From Anaerolineae bacterium (GTDB taxonomy: Bacteria > Chloroflexota > Anaerolineae > JAAYZQ01): 22,225 nt of DNA. Below are positions 1 through 7,711 of the stretch, one piece after another. Both the position numbers and the translations under genes were made by a program. Where the stretch lies: positions 1 through 22,225 of the forward strand of contig JAFGIA010000186.1 of the NCBI GenBank assembly GCA_016929795.1, in the 5' to 3' direction. Each line of letters opens with the position of its first letter. Position 1 is the stretch's first letter. Under the pieces are notes generated by a model. That model had not been told where the DNA came from. It saw only the letters and a list, made by a program, of their open reading frames with translations, and searched no databases.

Positions 1-1155
1 GCCCTGGTTCTCGAAATACTCCACCTTCACCTCGTGGTTGCCTTCGCCAATATCCATCTCACCATAATACGTCGTCGGGGCGCTCAAGTGCCACTCGTCG
101 ATCACCTTGTGACCGTCGACATAGACGCGAATCCCGTCGTCAGAGGTAGCACTAAAGCGATACTTGCCCGCCGCAAAGTGGAACGTGCCCGTAAAGCGCG
201 CCGAGAAATAGTCAGCGTTCACGCCCTGCACCGGCGCCTTATTGCCCCAGTTGAAATCCACCGAGCCGTACTGCTTGGTCACGGTCGGAGAGCCATCCAG
301 GTTCGGGTTGTTATGAAACTCGCCCTTCCACACCGTGGCCCCGTCAAGTTGCTCGGTCCAGAACTGCAATTGGGCGCCCCCTGTATTCTGGTAATAGTCG
401 ATCTGGAGTTGGTGCTTGCCCGAGGCGATCTGCTTGTCGGTGCTGTACGTCTTGGGGGCCGTGTCGTGCCACTGCCCGATGATCAGCTCTCCGTCAACCC
501 ACACGCGCACACCATCATCCACTCGTGTATAGAAACGATACTTGGCACCGTTGAAATCACGGTCACGCGTGCACCGCACCGCAAAGTTGGTCCCCCCGAT
601 CCCACCGCCCGGTCCAGCCGTGCCCCAGTTAAAATCGATCGTCTGGTATCGCTTTTCAAACTTTGGATCGCCGCTCATGAACCGGTTGTTCCAGAAGCGG
701 CACGTCCACGGCCCGGTGCTGGGCGCGGGCGTCGGAGACGGCCCTGGGCACGGCACAGGCACCTTGAGTCGCTGTCCCGGATAGATCAGGTTTGGATTGC
801 GGATATTGTTCAGTGCGACGAGCTTGTCTACTGTCGTGCCATATCGCGCCGCAATCCTCTTCAGATACTCACCGCGCTGCACCACGTGGATCTTGGTGCA
901 GCCGCCGGGTGCCGGTGGTGTGCACGGCACAGGGATGATGAGGCACTGCCCCACATAGATTACATTCGGATTCCACAGATTGTTGGCGCGGACAATTGCA
1001 TCAACCGTCACGCCATACATGCGCGCGATCTGGGTCAGATTCTCCCCCGCTTTGACGATGTGAGTAGTGGTTGCGCACGGATCCGCCTGGGCGGCAGGAG
1101 CAAACCCCGTCACCAGGACGATCACCACCACCACCAGGAGCAATCGCGTTTTCAT
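1..1155 (-). CDS. Secreted LysM-PA14 protein (C-terminus beyond window)
   Basis: The first 385 codons of a gene that runs off the left edge. The start ATG is at 1155-1153, preceded by an AAGGGG ribosome site. Residues 1-24 form a signal peptide (MKTR, a Leu/Val core, then APAAQA), so the protein is exported. Two LysM domains follow, at about residues 31-77 and 88-136, each with a GE-L-IA core and an NNLWNPN- or NNIRNPN-type motif. LysM binds GlcNAc-containing glycans such as peptidoglycan. A Pro-rich linker (about 137-146) leads to two PA14-type beta domains (about 150-270 and 278-385+), each with FNWG, a DDG-RVWVDG or [10 protein letters not shown] strand and an EYF/DYYQN strand. PA14 domains are usually carbohydrate-binding. 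Likely role (inference): a cell-wall-bound, sugar-recognising surface protein. No catalytic domain is visible in the part present. Confidence 0.9.
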   Translation of the reverse strand, partial: MKTRLLLVVVVIVLVTGFAPAAQADPCATTTHIVKAGENLTQIARMYGVTVDAIVRANNLWNPNVIYVGQCLIIPVPCTPPAPGGCTKIHVVQRGEYLKRIAARYGTTVDKLVALNNIRNPNLIYPGQRLKVPVPCPGPSPTPAPSTGPWTCRFWNNRFMSGDPKFEKRYQTIDFNWGTAGPGGGIGGTNFAVRCTRDRDFNGAKYRFYTRVDDGVRVWVDGELIIGQWHDTAPKTYSTDKQIASGKHQLQIDYYQNTGGAQLQFWTEQLDGATVWKGEFHNNPNLDGSPTVTKQYGSVDFNWGNKAPVQGVNADYFSARFTGTFHFAAGKYRFSATSDDGIRVYVDGHKVIDEWHLSAPTTYYGEMDIGEGNHEVKVEYFENQG

Positions 1156-1257
1156 CTTCTTACCCCTTTCTCAGTTCGAGACCCTCACCATGAGGCGCTC
1201 CTCACAAAGCGCGCCAGCACTCAATACGCGACACACAAACACAATTCGGCCAGATGT

Positions 1258-1286
1258 ATTATACACTACTTCTCTTGTTATGGCAA
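1258..1286 (-). promoter_or_regulatory. Sigma70-type promoter of the LysM-PA14 gene
   Basis: On the minus strand, TTGCCA (1286-1281) is followed by a 17-base spacer and a perfect TATAAT (1263-1258). Transcription would start near 1251, leaving a leader of about 95 bases before the ATG at 1155. The rest of 1156-1389 is AT-richer than the genes and holds no gene I can support. Confidence 0.75.
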
Positions 1287-1389
1287 TACCCCAGGTGGCG
1301 TATTTTCGCCCCCCAATAGCGAAAATGATACAAGATATAGTGTTCCGGAGGATGCGACCTACCAGATATAGGGGATTCACCCAACCATC

Positions 1390-2664
1390 CTACGCCTCCT
1401 CAGGGCGTGGAAACGCCCCTCCGAAATAGTCCCACGCCCAGCGGAACGGAACGCCTGCCGCCTCCGCCGCCAAGCGGTCTGTGTCCATATCGCCCACGAA
1501 CAGGCACTCCTCTGGCTTGGCATCATAGCGCGCCAGGGCATCGAGCAAGAAACCAGGCTCCGGCTTGCGATTCGGGCATGTCGCCGCGTAGCGCGGATCA
1601 GTGCCGTGGGGATGGTGCGGGCACAGGTAGACGGCCTCGACCGCCACCGGCAGCATATCGAGGGCAGCCTCCAGCGTACGCCACGCCTGACGGTGCGTCT
1701 GGTAGCCAAAAGCCACGCCCCCCTGGTTCGTCACCACCACCAGCCGCCAGCCGAGGCTCGCCGCGTGGTGCAGGCTCTGCCCGACCCCGGGGAGGATCTC
1801 GACTTCACCCGGATGGTTCGGCGGGCGCCGGCCCAGGCTACGGTTGAGCGTCCCGTCGCGATCCACAAAAAGGAGGCGCTTTGTCTTGATCCGCTCCCAT
1901 GCCGTCCGGGTCATGGGCACCACAATGTGCCCCGCTTCCGGGTCGGCACTCACAGCCCCCTCTCCATACACGGCATAGCCCCGTGGCCCATGCCACCACG
2001 CGTGCAGCGCGCTGTAGGCGCACACGATCGCGTCGAGCATATCTTCCGCTTCTTTCAGCCCTCGCCCCTTCCTCCTCTCGAGGTCGAGCGCCAGCAGATC
2101 ATCCCTCAGGTGAAGAGGCGGATCGGCCGCCTGCAATGCTCCAAGATAATCGATCAGTCGCCCCAACTCGGCACGGCGTATAGTCATGTCGCGGCCCTGC
2201 CGTGGCTTGTACTTGAGCGTCCGATCGAGGCCAAAGAGCGACACCATTGCGGGATGGGGAAACACTTCGATGACCTGCCGGCCAGGGAATCCCTTGACAA
2301 GATATGGATTGTGGTGAAACCCGAGCCGTTCGAGGCGGCGCCGGATATCTTCGCCGCGCAGCCCACCGTAGCGTGCCAGCACACGCCGGTTGGCCGGGTG
2401 GGGGCCGGCTTCGAACCGGCCAAATACCGAGGCTACTTCACGGTCGCACGGTCGCGCGCCCACTTCATTCGGTACTGCCAGAGGGGCATCGATTGCCACC
2501 AGGCCAGGGTCATCCCCTGGCAGCGCATGCGCCAGCGCAGCGACGATCTCGTCGTCGCTGCCCAGCTTGCCGCTCACCTCCAGGATCTGCCCGTCCTGGT
2601 CGAGCAGGGCGAATCCAGAAGGGTTGCGCGGCGACCATGCCAGGTCCAGCCCGACAAAGAGCAC
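1390..2664 (-). CDS. DUF429 RNase-H-fold domain fused to HAD-IIIA phosphatase
   Basis: A 424-residue protein starting at GTG 2664, two bases after the stop of the CBM48 gene, so it is probably translationally coupled. Residues 1-235 look like DUF429 (predicted RNase-H-fold nuclease-like family): GLDLAW with D7, AIDAP with D59, EVFPHP with E133 and DAIVCAY with D211, all acidic residues of the expected site. Residues 262-424 are a HAD-IIIA phosphatase of the GmhB/HisB-N type: motif I DRDGT (D268, D270), motif II TNQGG (T312), K367 in RKPEP, and motif IV GDMDTD (391-396). GmhB dephosphorylates heptose 1,7-bisphosphate and HisB-N dephosphorylates histidinol phosphate; the substrate here is unknown. 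The zinc loop starts normally (C348-P-H350) but ends C363-P-N365, where the family normally has CxC, so one ligand is missing. Domain assignments are firm. The function of the fusion is open. Confidence 0.88.
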   Translation of the reverse strand: MLFVGLDLAWSPRNPSGFALLDQDGQILEVSGKLGSDDEIVAALAHALPGDDPGLVAIDAPLAVPNEVGARPCDREVASVFGRFEAGPHPANRRVLARYGGLRGEDIRRRLERLGFHHNPYLVKGFPGRQVIEVFPHPAMVSLFGLDRTLKYKPRQGRDMTIRRAELGRLIDYLGALQAADPPLHLRDDLLALDLERRKGRGLKEAEDMLDAIVCAYSALHAWWHGPRGYAVYGEGAVSADPEAGHIVVPMTRTAWERIKTKRLLFVDRDGTLNRSLGRRPPNHPGEVEILPGVGQSLHHAASLGWRLVVVTNQGGVAFGYQTHRQAWRTLEAALDMLPVAVEAVYLCPHHPHGTDPRYAATCPNRKPEPGFLLDALARYDAKPEECLFVGDMDTDRLAAEAAGVPFRWAWDYFGGAFPRPEEA

Positions 2665-2666
2665 AG

Positions 2667-3053
2667 CTAGGCAGTCTCGCTCGTTGTCCTGTTTTCTCCC
2701 TCTGGCCCTGCCACCCCCTCAGCCTGTGGCGGGCTTGCTGGTTGTGCAAACTCAGTCAGGTCGACAACCGAGTCAAACGACCCGTACGGATTCTCCACAT
2801 GGTCGTCGGCGTGCCAGTCATTCAGCCATTCTTTGCCGTCGATCAGATAGCGGAACTTGAACACGCTGCCCGCAGGCAGCTCGAGCGACACGCGCCAGTT
2901 GGCATCCGACCGGTTGCGGCTCATGGGGGTCGCCGTCGTATCCCAATCATTGAACTCGCCCACCAAGTTGACCCGCTCAGCCCACATGTTGGAGGGCAGG
3001 ACGAAAGTTACGCGCACCAGGTCCTTTTTCTTTGCCGGCTCTTTCTGAATCAT
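2667..3053 (-). CDS. Stand-alone CBM48 / AMPK-type glycogen-binding protein
   Basis: A 128-residue protein. I start it at ATG 3053 because GGAGGGG lies just upstream; an extension to 3125 would run into the preceding gene and has no such site. Residues 10-100 are an early-set beta-sandwich like CBM48 and the AMPK glycogen-binding module: VRVTFVLP, VNLVGEFNDW (29-38), the W-V-LELPAG strand, FKFRYLIDG (65-73) and the W-ND-HADD stretch. Residues 101-128 are a polar, Pro/Glu-rich tail. Such domains bind alpha-glucans. Alone, with no enzyme attached, it may be a glycogen-binding or adaptor protein (inference). It is the second gene of a three-gene operon, 28 bases after the cyclase gene and two bases before the DUF429-HAD gene. 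Confidence 0.85.
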   Translation of the reverse strand: MIQKEPAKKKDLVRVTFVLPSNMWAERVNLVGEFNDWDTTATPMSRNRSDANWRVSLELPAGSVFKFRYLIDGKEWLNDWHADDHVENPYGSFDSVVDLTEFAQPASPPQAEGVAGPEGENRTTSETA

Positions 3054-3081
3054 CTTTCCCCTCCACGCACCCTGCTTGAGT

Positions 3082-3723
3082 TCAATCCCGAATGACCAAT
3101 ACCCGCGCCGGTGCGCCGTCCCCACCCTGCACCTTGAGAGGCAGGCACACGAGTTGGCACGGCCCCTCAGGCACCTGGCTCAGGTTCAGCCCTTCGACCA
3201 CGACCACCCCGGCACCAAGGAGGGTACGATGCACGCGGTAGTCGGCCGAGTTATGTCGCTCCACCGACAAATAGTCCGTGCCCACCAGCCGCACACCCCG
3301 GCCCACCAGCCACTCCGCCGTCCGTGGGGCAAGGTGCACATAGTCCGGCTCGAACTCCCGGACGTGGTCCTCCCATAGATGAGAGTTTCGCGTCTTGAGC
3401 AAGAGCCGCGTCGCATCCTTCGGCAGGTTAAAGCCTGCCAGATCAAACACGCCGATCGTATTTCCCTCTGGCGGGTTCACCTCCAGCACAAATGCCGGAC
3501 CCACCAACACATCTAGCGGCAGCTTGTCTACCGTCTGTCCTTGCGCTACAAAATGGTAGGGCGCGTCCACGTGTGTGCCTGTGTGACTCCCCAGGCGCAG
3601 GCGGGATACATTCGCATCATCCCCCTTTGTCATCATTGAGGTCCACTCGATCTCGACACGCGGGTCGCCCGGCCAAATGGGCATCAGTTCTGAAATCGGT
3701 ACGGTCGCGTCGTATATTCTCAC
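3082..3723 (-). CDS. Cyclase family protein (kynurenine formamidase-like)
   Basis: A 213-residue metal-dependent hydrolase of the cyclase/KynB family. It opens MRIYDATVPISELMP-WPGD, carries the hallmark HTGTHVDAPYHF at 47-58 (H47, H51, D53 as metal ligands), GTDYLSVE at 148-155, VVEGLNL near 176-181, and a C-terminal LPLKVQGGDGAPAR. Relatives hydrolyse N-formylkynurenine, isatin or other amides and lactones; the substrate cannot be read from the sequence. The start is GTG 3723. ATG 3762 overlaps the -10 box of a perfect promoter and would lie upstream of the transcript start, and ATG 3798 lies upstream of the -35 box. The chosen start also gives the length and N-terminus typical of the family. 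First gene of the operon with the CBM48 and DUF429-HAD genes. Confidence 0.88.
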   Translation of the reverse strand: MRIYDATVPISELMPIWPGDPRVEIEWTSMMTKGDDANVSRLRLGSHTGTHVDAPYHFVAQGQTVDKLPLDVLVGPAFVLEVNPPEGNTIGVFDLAGFNLPKDATRLLLKTRNSHLWEDHVREFEPDYVHLAPRTAEWLVGRGVRLVGTDYLSVERHNSADYRVHRTLLGAGVVVVEGLNLSQVPEGPCQLVCLPLKVQGGDGAPARVLVIRD

Positions 3724-3760
3724 TCTTCTCGATCCGGGTGTGATCTGCTGTTGCGGCGCC

Positions 3761-3789
3761 ATTATACCCGATTCTCTGCAAAGTGTCAA
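3761..3789 (-). promoter_or_regulatory. Perfect-consensus sigma70 promoter of the cyclase operon
   Basis: On the minus strand, TTGACA (3789-3784), a 17-base spacer and TATAAT (3766-3761) match the sigma70 consensus at all twelve positions. Transcription would begin near 3754, giving a leader of about 30 bases before GTG 3723. It is back-to-back with the metacaspase promoter, 18 bases away. Confidence 0.88.
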
Positions 3790-3806
3790 TGCGCTCATTG
3801 GAAGGG

Positions 3807-3834
3807 TTGACTTGGGCGCATCCTGTGATATAAT
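3807..3834 (+). promoter_or_regulatory. Sigma70 promoter of the metacaspase gene
   Basis: TTGACT (3807-3812), a 16-base spacer and TATAAT (3829-3834), with an extended -10 TG two bases upstream of the -10 box (TGATATAAT). The predicted start near 3841 leaves a leader of about 118 bases. Confidence 0.8.
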
Positions 3835-3869
3835 AGAATTGCTCTAAAACAACGGCTGCTGATCGGGAC

Positions 3870-3887
3870 GAGGCCAATGCTGGCCTC
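3870..3887 (+). other. Hairpin in the metacaspase leader
   Basis: GAGGCCA (3870-3876), loop ATGC, TGGCCTC (3881-3887): a perfect 7-bp stem in the 5' untranslated region, about 70 bases before the start codon. There is no T-run, so it is not an intrinsic terminator. It may affect RNA stability or be incidental. Confidence 0.45.
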
Positions 3888-3958
3888 ACCGCTGCAACCA
3901 GCGCACCACGCTCATCGAGAGTGGGACCACTTTGGAAGTAGAGAAAGGAGAAGCCTGA

Positions 3959-4774
3959 ATGGCGAAAAAAGCGCTCTGTGTCGGCATCAATGATTACCCC
4001 TACGATGGCAGCGACTTGAAAGGCTGCGTCAATGACGCCCGCGCCTGGGCCGAGATGTTGGTCGACCACTATGGATTTGCCTCAGAAGATGTCACGCTCC
4101 TCTTCGACACTGAGGCAACGAAGGACAAGATCCTCTCCACCTTGAAGGATCTGATCGCTGGTTCCGGTGAGGGCGACGTGCTTGTGTTCACCAACTCCTC
4201 TCACGGCACCTATCTGGCCGACACCAGCGGCGACGAGGCGCGCTACGACCAGGCCATGTGCCCCTACGACTGTGCGCAGAACCTGATCATCGACGACGAG
4301 CTGCGCGAGTTGTTCACCCAACTGCCCGCGGGTGTGCATCTCACTGTCATCTCCGACTCGTGCTTTTCCGGCACCGTCACGCGCGTCCTCCTCGACGAGA
4401 ACATCCCCGGCCTTGCCCTGCCCGATGAGCGGCGCGTTCGTTTTCTTGACCCGTCACACCGTGGTGACCGCGTCCTCCCCAACCCCTGGCGCGCCAAGCC
4501 AAAGGGCCGGGAAAAGTATCCCGAATCAGAGATGCGCGAGGTGCTCCTCTCTGGCTGCAACAACAAGGAATATTCCTACGACGCGCGCATCGGCGACACC
4601 TATCACGGCGCCATGACCTATCACGCCCTGCAAGTCATCCGCGAGGCAGATTATGACCTGACCTACGCCGAGCTGCATGAGCGGATGGTGCCCCTGATCG
4701 ACGAGGCCGGCTATCCACAGCACCCACAACTGGAGGGACGGTCTGAGAACAAAGATCGGCCTATCTTTGCCTAG
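3959..4774 (+). CDS. Metacaspase-type C14 cysteine peptidase
   Basis: A 271-residue caspase-fold peptidase. ATG 3959 follows AAGGAG (3945-3950) at 8 bases. Residues 2-12 form the first strand (KKALCVGINDY); LKGCVNDA (20-27) is the conserved early motif, with D26 a likely contributor to a basic-residue S1 pocket. The catalytic His is H82 in NSSHGT, where the common form is SGHG. The catalytic Cys is C135 in ISDSCFSG. A later block with PQLEG (256-260) closes the fold as in bacterial metacaspases. There is no signal peptide, membrane segment or partner domain, so it should be a soluble cytoplasmic enzyme that probably cleaves after Arg or Lys (family knowledge). Its neighbour downstream is a PHP-domain hydrolase after 131 bases without a recognisable promoter, so the two may be co-transcribed. 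Its substrate is unknown. Confidence 0.9.
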   Translation: MAKKALCVGINDYPYDGSDLKGCVNDARAWAEMLVDHYGFASEDVTLLFDTEATKDKILSTLKDLIAGSGEGDVLVFTNSSHGTYLADTSGDEARYDQAMCPYDCAQNLIIDDELRELFTQLPAGVHLTVISDSCFSGTVTRVLLDENIPGLALPDERRVRFLDPSHRGDRVLPNPWRAKPKGREKYPESEMREVLLSGCNNKEYSYDARIGDTYHGAMTYHALQVIREADYDLTYAELHERMVPLIDEAGYPQHPQLEGRSENKDRPIFA

Positions 4775-4905
4775 GCCCGCTCAGTGTGTGGCTATATGGC
4801 GCCATCCTCTTTGGCGACGCCGCCTCTCAGCGTCGGCGCGACTTGGCCATGGCCGTCTGACCTTTCTCTGCTCGTGCCGGGCAGACAAACAAGCGAGGAG
4901 GAACA

Positions 4906-6828
4906 GTGACCGAGACCACCAGGAAAAGTGCCAAGCAGCACGTGATTGACTATTTGAGCCTGGTGCTCCAGGATCGCACCCTGGGCGAACCACTGCCCCC
5001 TGGCGCGGCGGCTCAGCCCAAGGGGGCCGGGCACTTGATCCCCACCTACTGGGCCGACGCCCCCTGGCGCCTGGAGCCCGGCTGCGACACCATCCCCTTT
5101 TCGTTTATCGTGCGCGATGGGCCCAACGCTGGCGTCCATCTGGATGAAATCGTCGTATTTGAGGCGCCAGATGATGACCACCCGTGGGCAGAGAAGCCAT
5201 GGGAGGAGGTTCACTCCTTCACCCACGGCCTCGGCCGCGTCAACCGTCGCCTGTGGGCCTATCGCCCCTCAGGGTCGCCCTCCGGCCCTCCGCCCTCACT
5301 GCCCCTATCTGCGTTCAAAACCGCCGCGCGCGGCCAGCGCCTCCTCCTTACCGTCGTCTTTCGCGGCTGGTGCGGTCCGGCCGGCCTCGGTGTACCGGTA
5401 GACGCCGTGCGCCCGCTCGCCATCGAGATCGCCGCCGAACCACTGCCGCTGCGCACCTCGCCACAATGGTACTATGGCGATACGCACTACCATTCCAGCT
5501 ATACCAACGATGTCAAGGAATTTGGCAACCCGATCGCCGACACGCGCGCCGCCGCCATGGCGATCGGCCTCGACTGGCTGGTGGTGACCGACCACTCGGT
5601 CGACCTGGCCGCAAACAACCCCTACTGGGAATCACTCCACGCCGCTACGCCCTGGGGTGACCTCGGCTTCGAGATCCAGAGCCTCTCGGACGACCGCATG
5701 CGCCTGCTGCGCGGCGAAGAAGTCACCGTCCTCGGCATCCCCGGCCAGGGCGATAACACGCTCCACATGCTCGTCTTGGGCCCCACGCTCGGCAAGCTGA
5801 TCCCGGGCGCCTTTGCCCGAAAGAATCTGCTGTCGGCTGTCGCCCAAGCGCTCCCCGATTTTGCCGAGGATCTCTTCAAACACCTCTTTGGCCCGATCTA
5901 CCAGCTCGAAGCGGTGCTCACGGGCGTAAACCGGAAGGGCAAGGTCGAACCCAAACTCGTGGGTCACTCGGTCCACGCCCAGGGCGCCCTCGCCTTTGCC
6001 GCCCACCCCGCCGCGATTGCCCAGGCGCCCGGCGGCTTCTGGGAGTTCCACGACCTGGCGCAGTCGATCCACGGCATGGAGGCGTGGAACGGCACCATGC
6101 GCTTCCACGCCGGCAAAGAAGAAAACCCCTTCGATCATTGGGAGCCTGCCAAGCCATGGCACGAGAGCGCGAGCGCAGAGGGCATCGAGGTGTGGGATCG
6201 GATGCTGCGTTACAGGGCCGCACAGGCCGATCCGCGCTTTGTGCTCCTCGCCGGCAGCGATGCGCACGGCAGCTTTAACTGGAGCGAGGGGTGGTGGGTG
6301 GACTGGAACGGGTTCCGTGCCGACGACAACGCCCTCGGCAAGGCGCGCACCCTCCTCCACCTTCCCCAGCGGGACCCCGCCGGCCCGCGCCGGGCGCCGA
6401 CAGAGCAAGAGATCGCCACAGCGCTGCGTACGGGCAGTTGTGTCGTAACCGACGGGCCAGTGCTAAATTTCACCGTCACTGTCGAAGGCGAGGAAGCCAG
6501 CCTCGGCCAGATCCTTCACGTCGACGGCGACACAGACCTCCACATCGGCGTGCAAGCCTTCTTCACCGACGAGTTCGGTCCCGTCGAGTGGGTCGACGTC
6601 CGCTACTATTTCGGCGGCATGAACGACACCATGTGCGCACGCATCCGCTGGGCACCTGGCACCACCCAGGTCATCGCCCAGGACCTGCCCGCCGGCCCCG
6701 GCTACATCCGTCTCGCCACCGCCACCGACCAGGATGGCGCCACCTACCGCTGCTTCACCAACCCGATCTGGCTCCGCTTCGCCGAGCCCACACCCCGCCG
6801 CCTCTCGGTCACCTGCCACGCCAGCTAG
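4906..6828 (+). CDS. PHP-domain metal hydrolase, CehA/McbA-like
   Basis: A 640-residue protein starting at GTG 4906, directly after AGGAGG (4896-4901). Residues 1-185 form an N-terminal beta-rich region that I do not recognise. A PHP metal-dependent hydrolase core follows, with its ligands in order: GDTHYHS (191-197; D192, H194, H196), VVTDHS (227-231; D229, H230), EE 271-272, H287, AAHP (H367) and GSDAHG (450-455; D452, H454). The pattern resembles the CehA/McbA branch and DUF3604-like proteins, which include carbamate hydrolases. Residues about 500-630 form a beta-sandwich with TGSCVVTDGPVL, as in that branch. There is no signal peptide. It hydrolyses either a phosphoester or an amide/carbamate; I cannot choose. 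It may share a transcript with the metacaspase gene. Confidence 0.85.
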   Translation: MTETTRKSAKQHVIDYLSLVLQDRTLGEPLPPGAAAQPKGAGHLIPTYWADAPWRLEPGCDTIPFSFIVRDGPNAGVHLDEIVVFEAPDDDHPWAEKPWEEVHSFTHGLGRVNRRLWAYRPSGSPSGPPPSLPLSAFKTAARGQRLLLTVVFRGWCGPAGLGVPVDAVRPLAIEIAAEPLPLRTSPQWYYGDTHYHSSYTNDVKEFGNPIADTRAAAMAIGLDWLVVTDHSVDLAANNPYWESLHAATPWGDLGFEIQSLSDDRMRLLRGEEVTVLGIPGQGDNTLHMLVLGPTLGKLIPGAFARKNLLSAVAQALPDFAEDLFKHLFGPIYQLEAVLTGVNRKGKVEPKLVGHSVHAQGALAFAAHPAAIAQAPGGFWEFHDLAQSIHGMEAWNGTMRFHAGKEENPFDHWEPAKPWHESASAEGIEVWDRMLRYRAAQADPRFVLLAGSDAHGSFNWSEGWWVDWNGFRADDNALGKARTLLHLPQRDPAGPRRAPTEQEIATALRTGSCVVTDGPVLNFTVTVEGEEASLGQILHVDGDTDLHIGVQAFFTDEFGPVEWVDVRYYFGGMNDTMCARIRWAPGTTQVIAQDLPAGPGYIRLATATDQDGATYRCFTNPIWLRFAEPTPRRLSVTCHAS

Positions 6829-6850
6829 CCCGATCATCTCTATCCATCCA

Positions 6851-6882
6851 GGTCGCGCCCCCTTCCCATCGGGGGCGCGACC
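6851..6882. terminator. Strong hairpin between PHP gene and tsaC, terminator-like
   Basis: GGTCGCGCCCCC (6851-6862), an 8-base loop, and GGGGGCGCGACC (6871-6882) make a perfect 12-bp GC-rich stem 22 bases after the stop of the PHP gene. No T-run follows on either strand. It probably marks a transcript end, but it is not a classical intrinsic terminator. Confidence 0.5.
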
Positions 6883-6953
6883 GCCTGTCATCACTTCCTG
6901 CAATCAACTCCCCCAGAAACACACCCCCACCCCGGTCCCACCCGCTTCGGGGG

Positions 6954-6982
6954 TTGACCGATCGGCCCGCCCATTGTACAAT
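6954..6982 (+). promoter_or_regulatory. Sigma70 promoter of the tsaC-glycosyltransferase operon
   Basis: TTGACC (6954-6959), a 17-base spacer and TACAAT (6977-6982). Transcription would start near 6989, about 90 bases before the tsaC ATG. Confidence 0.8.
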
Positions 6983-6989
6983 ATGCCTG

Positions 6990-7008
6990 GCCCCGCCGTG
7001 AGCGGGGC
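6990..7008 (+). other. Hairpin at the extreme 5' end of the tsaC transcript
   Basis: GCCCCGC (6990-6996), loop CGTGA, GCGGGGC (7002-7008), a perfect 7-bp stem lying at the predicted +1. Stems at this position commonly protect mRNA 5' ends. No T-run follows. Confidence 0.45.
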
Positions 7009-7077
7009 TGACAAGGGTATCCATCTTGCCACGTGCCAGCGCACCGCCGGCCAACGGTCAATCCTGATGGAGGGAAG

Positions 7078-7701
7078 ATGCAAAAAGCCGTAACCCTACC
7101 CGTCGACGCGCCCGACGCCGTCGAGCGCGCTGTCGCCGCCCTGCGTGCCGGGCAGGTCATCGCCCTTCCCACCGACACCGTCTATGGCCTCGCCGCCCAC
7201 GCCTACCTGCCCGAGGCCGTGGCCCAGCTCTATGCCCTGAAGCAGCGCCCTGTCAACCTGGCCATCCCCTTGCTCCTGCCTTCTGCCACCGCCATCCTTG
7301 GCGTCGCCGACGGTATCCCCGCCGAGATGTGGCTGCTTGCCGAGCGCTTCTGGCCTGGCCCACTGACAGTGGTCCTGCGCCGCTCTCCCATCGTGCCCGA
7401 CATGGTCACCAACCGCCGGCCCAACGTCGCCGTGCGCGTGCCCGATCATCCCCTGGTGCGCCGGATCGCCCTGCAGTTAGGCGCGCCTCTGGCTACCACC
7501 AGCGCCAACCTGCACACCACACCGCCTGCCACCACCGCCGAAAAAGTGATGCTCACCCTGGGCGACCGTATCCCGCTCATCCTCGACGGCCCGTGCGACG
7601 GCGGCGTCGCGTCCACCGTCATCGATCTGACCGTCGTCCCGCCGTCGATCGTGCGCCCCGGCCCCATTACGCTCGAGCAGCTCGCGGCACTGCTCCAGTA
7701 G
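7078..7701 (+). CDS. tsaC: L-threonylcarbamoyladenylate synthase (TsaC/Sua5)
   Basis: A 207-residue YrdC/Sua5-family enzyme that makes threonylcarbamoyl-AMP from threonine, bicarbonate and ATP, the first step of t6A37 tRNA modification. Visible signatures are PTDTVYGL (31-38), K55-Q-R57 (the KxR ligand motif), FWPGPLT (91-97), TSAN (141-144) and DGG-ASTVID (174-183), with a final RPG. The short length means it is the TsaC form without the C-terminal Sua5 domain. I start at ATG 7078 because GGAGGG precedes it; the in-frame GTG 7033 lacks a comparable site. It is the first gene of a run with two glycosyltransferases, the next one beginning about 10 bases after its stop. Confidence 0.93.
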   Translation: MQKAVTLPVDAPDAVERAVAALRAGQVIALPTDTVYGLAAHAYLPEAVAQLYALKQRPVNLAIPLLLPSATAILGVADGIPAEMWLLAERFWPGPLTVVLRRSPIVPDMVTNRRPNVAVRVPDHPLVRRIALQLGAPLATTSANLHTTPPATTAEKVMLTLGDRIPLILDGPCDGGVASTVIDLTVVPPSIVRPGPITLEQLAALLQ

Positions 7702-7711
7702 GCGCCAGGTG

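Noticed and set aside
34..1371. Long plus-strand open frame over the LysM-PA14 gene
   Set aside because: The minus strand gives a signal peptide, two LysM and two PA14 domains. The plus-strand protein is compositionally odd and has no domain.
1333..1371. Two AGATATAG sites (1333-1340, 1364-1371) as an operator upstream of the LysM-PA14 promoter
   Set aside because: Only eight AT-rich bases repeated 31 bases apart, too far upstream and too short to distinguish from chance.
1606..2670. 354-codon plus-strand frame opposite the DUF429-HAD gene
   Set aside because: Shadow of a gene with a full set of catalytic motifs on the minus strand.
3959..4774. Metacaspase as part of a gasdermin or other abortive-infection defence module
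   Set aside because: No pore-forming protein, nucleotide-sensing NTPase or known defence gene lies nearby. The neighbour is a PHP hydrolase.
6851..6882. Confident intrinsic terminator with U-tract
   Set aside because: The stem is excellent but no T-run follows on either strand, so I list it only as terminator-like.
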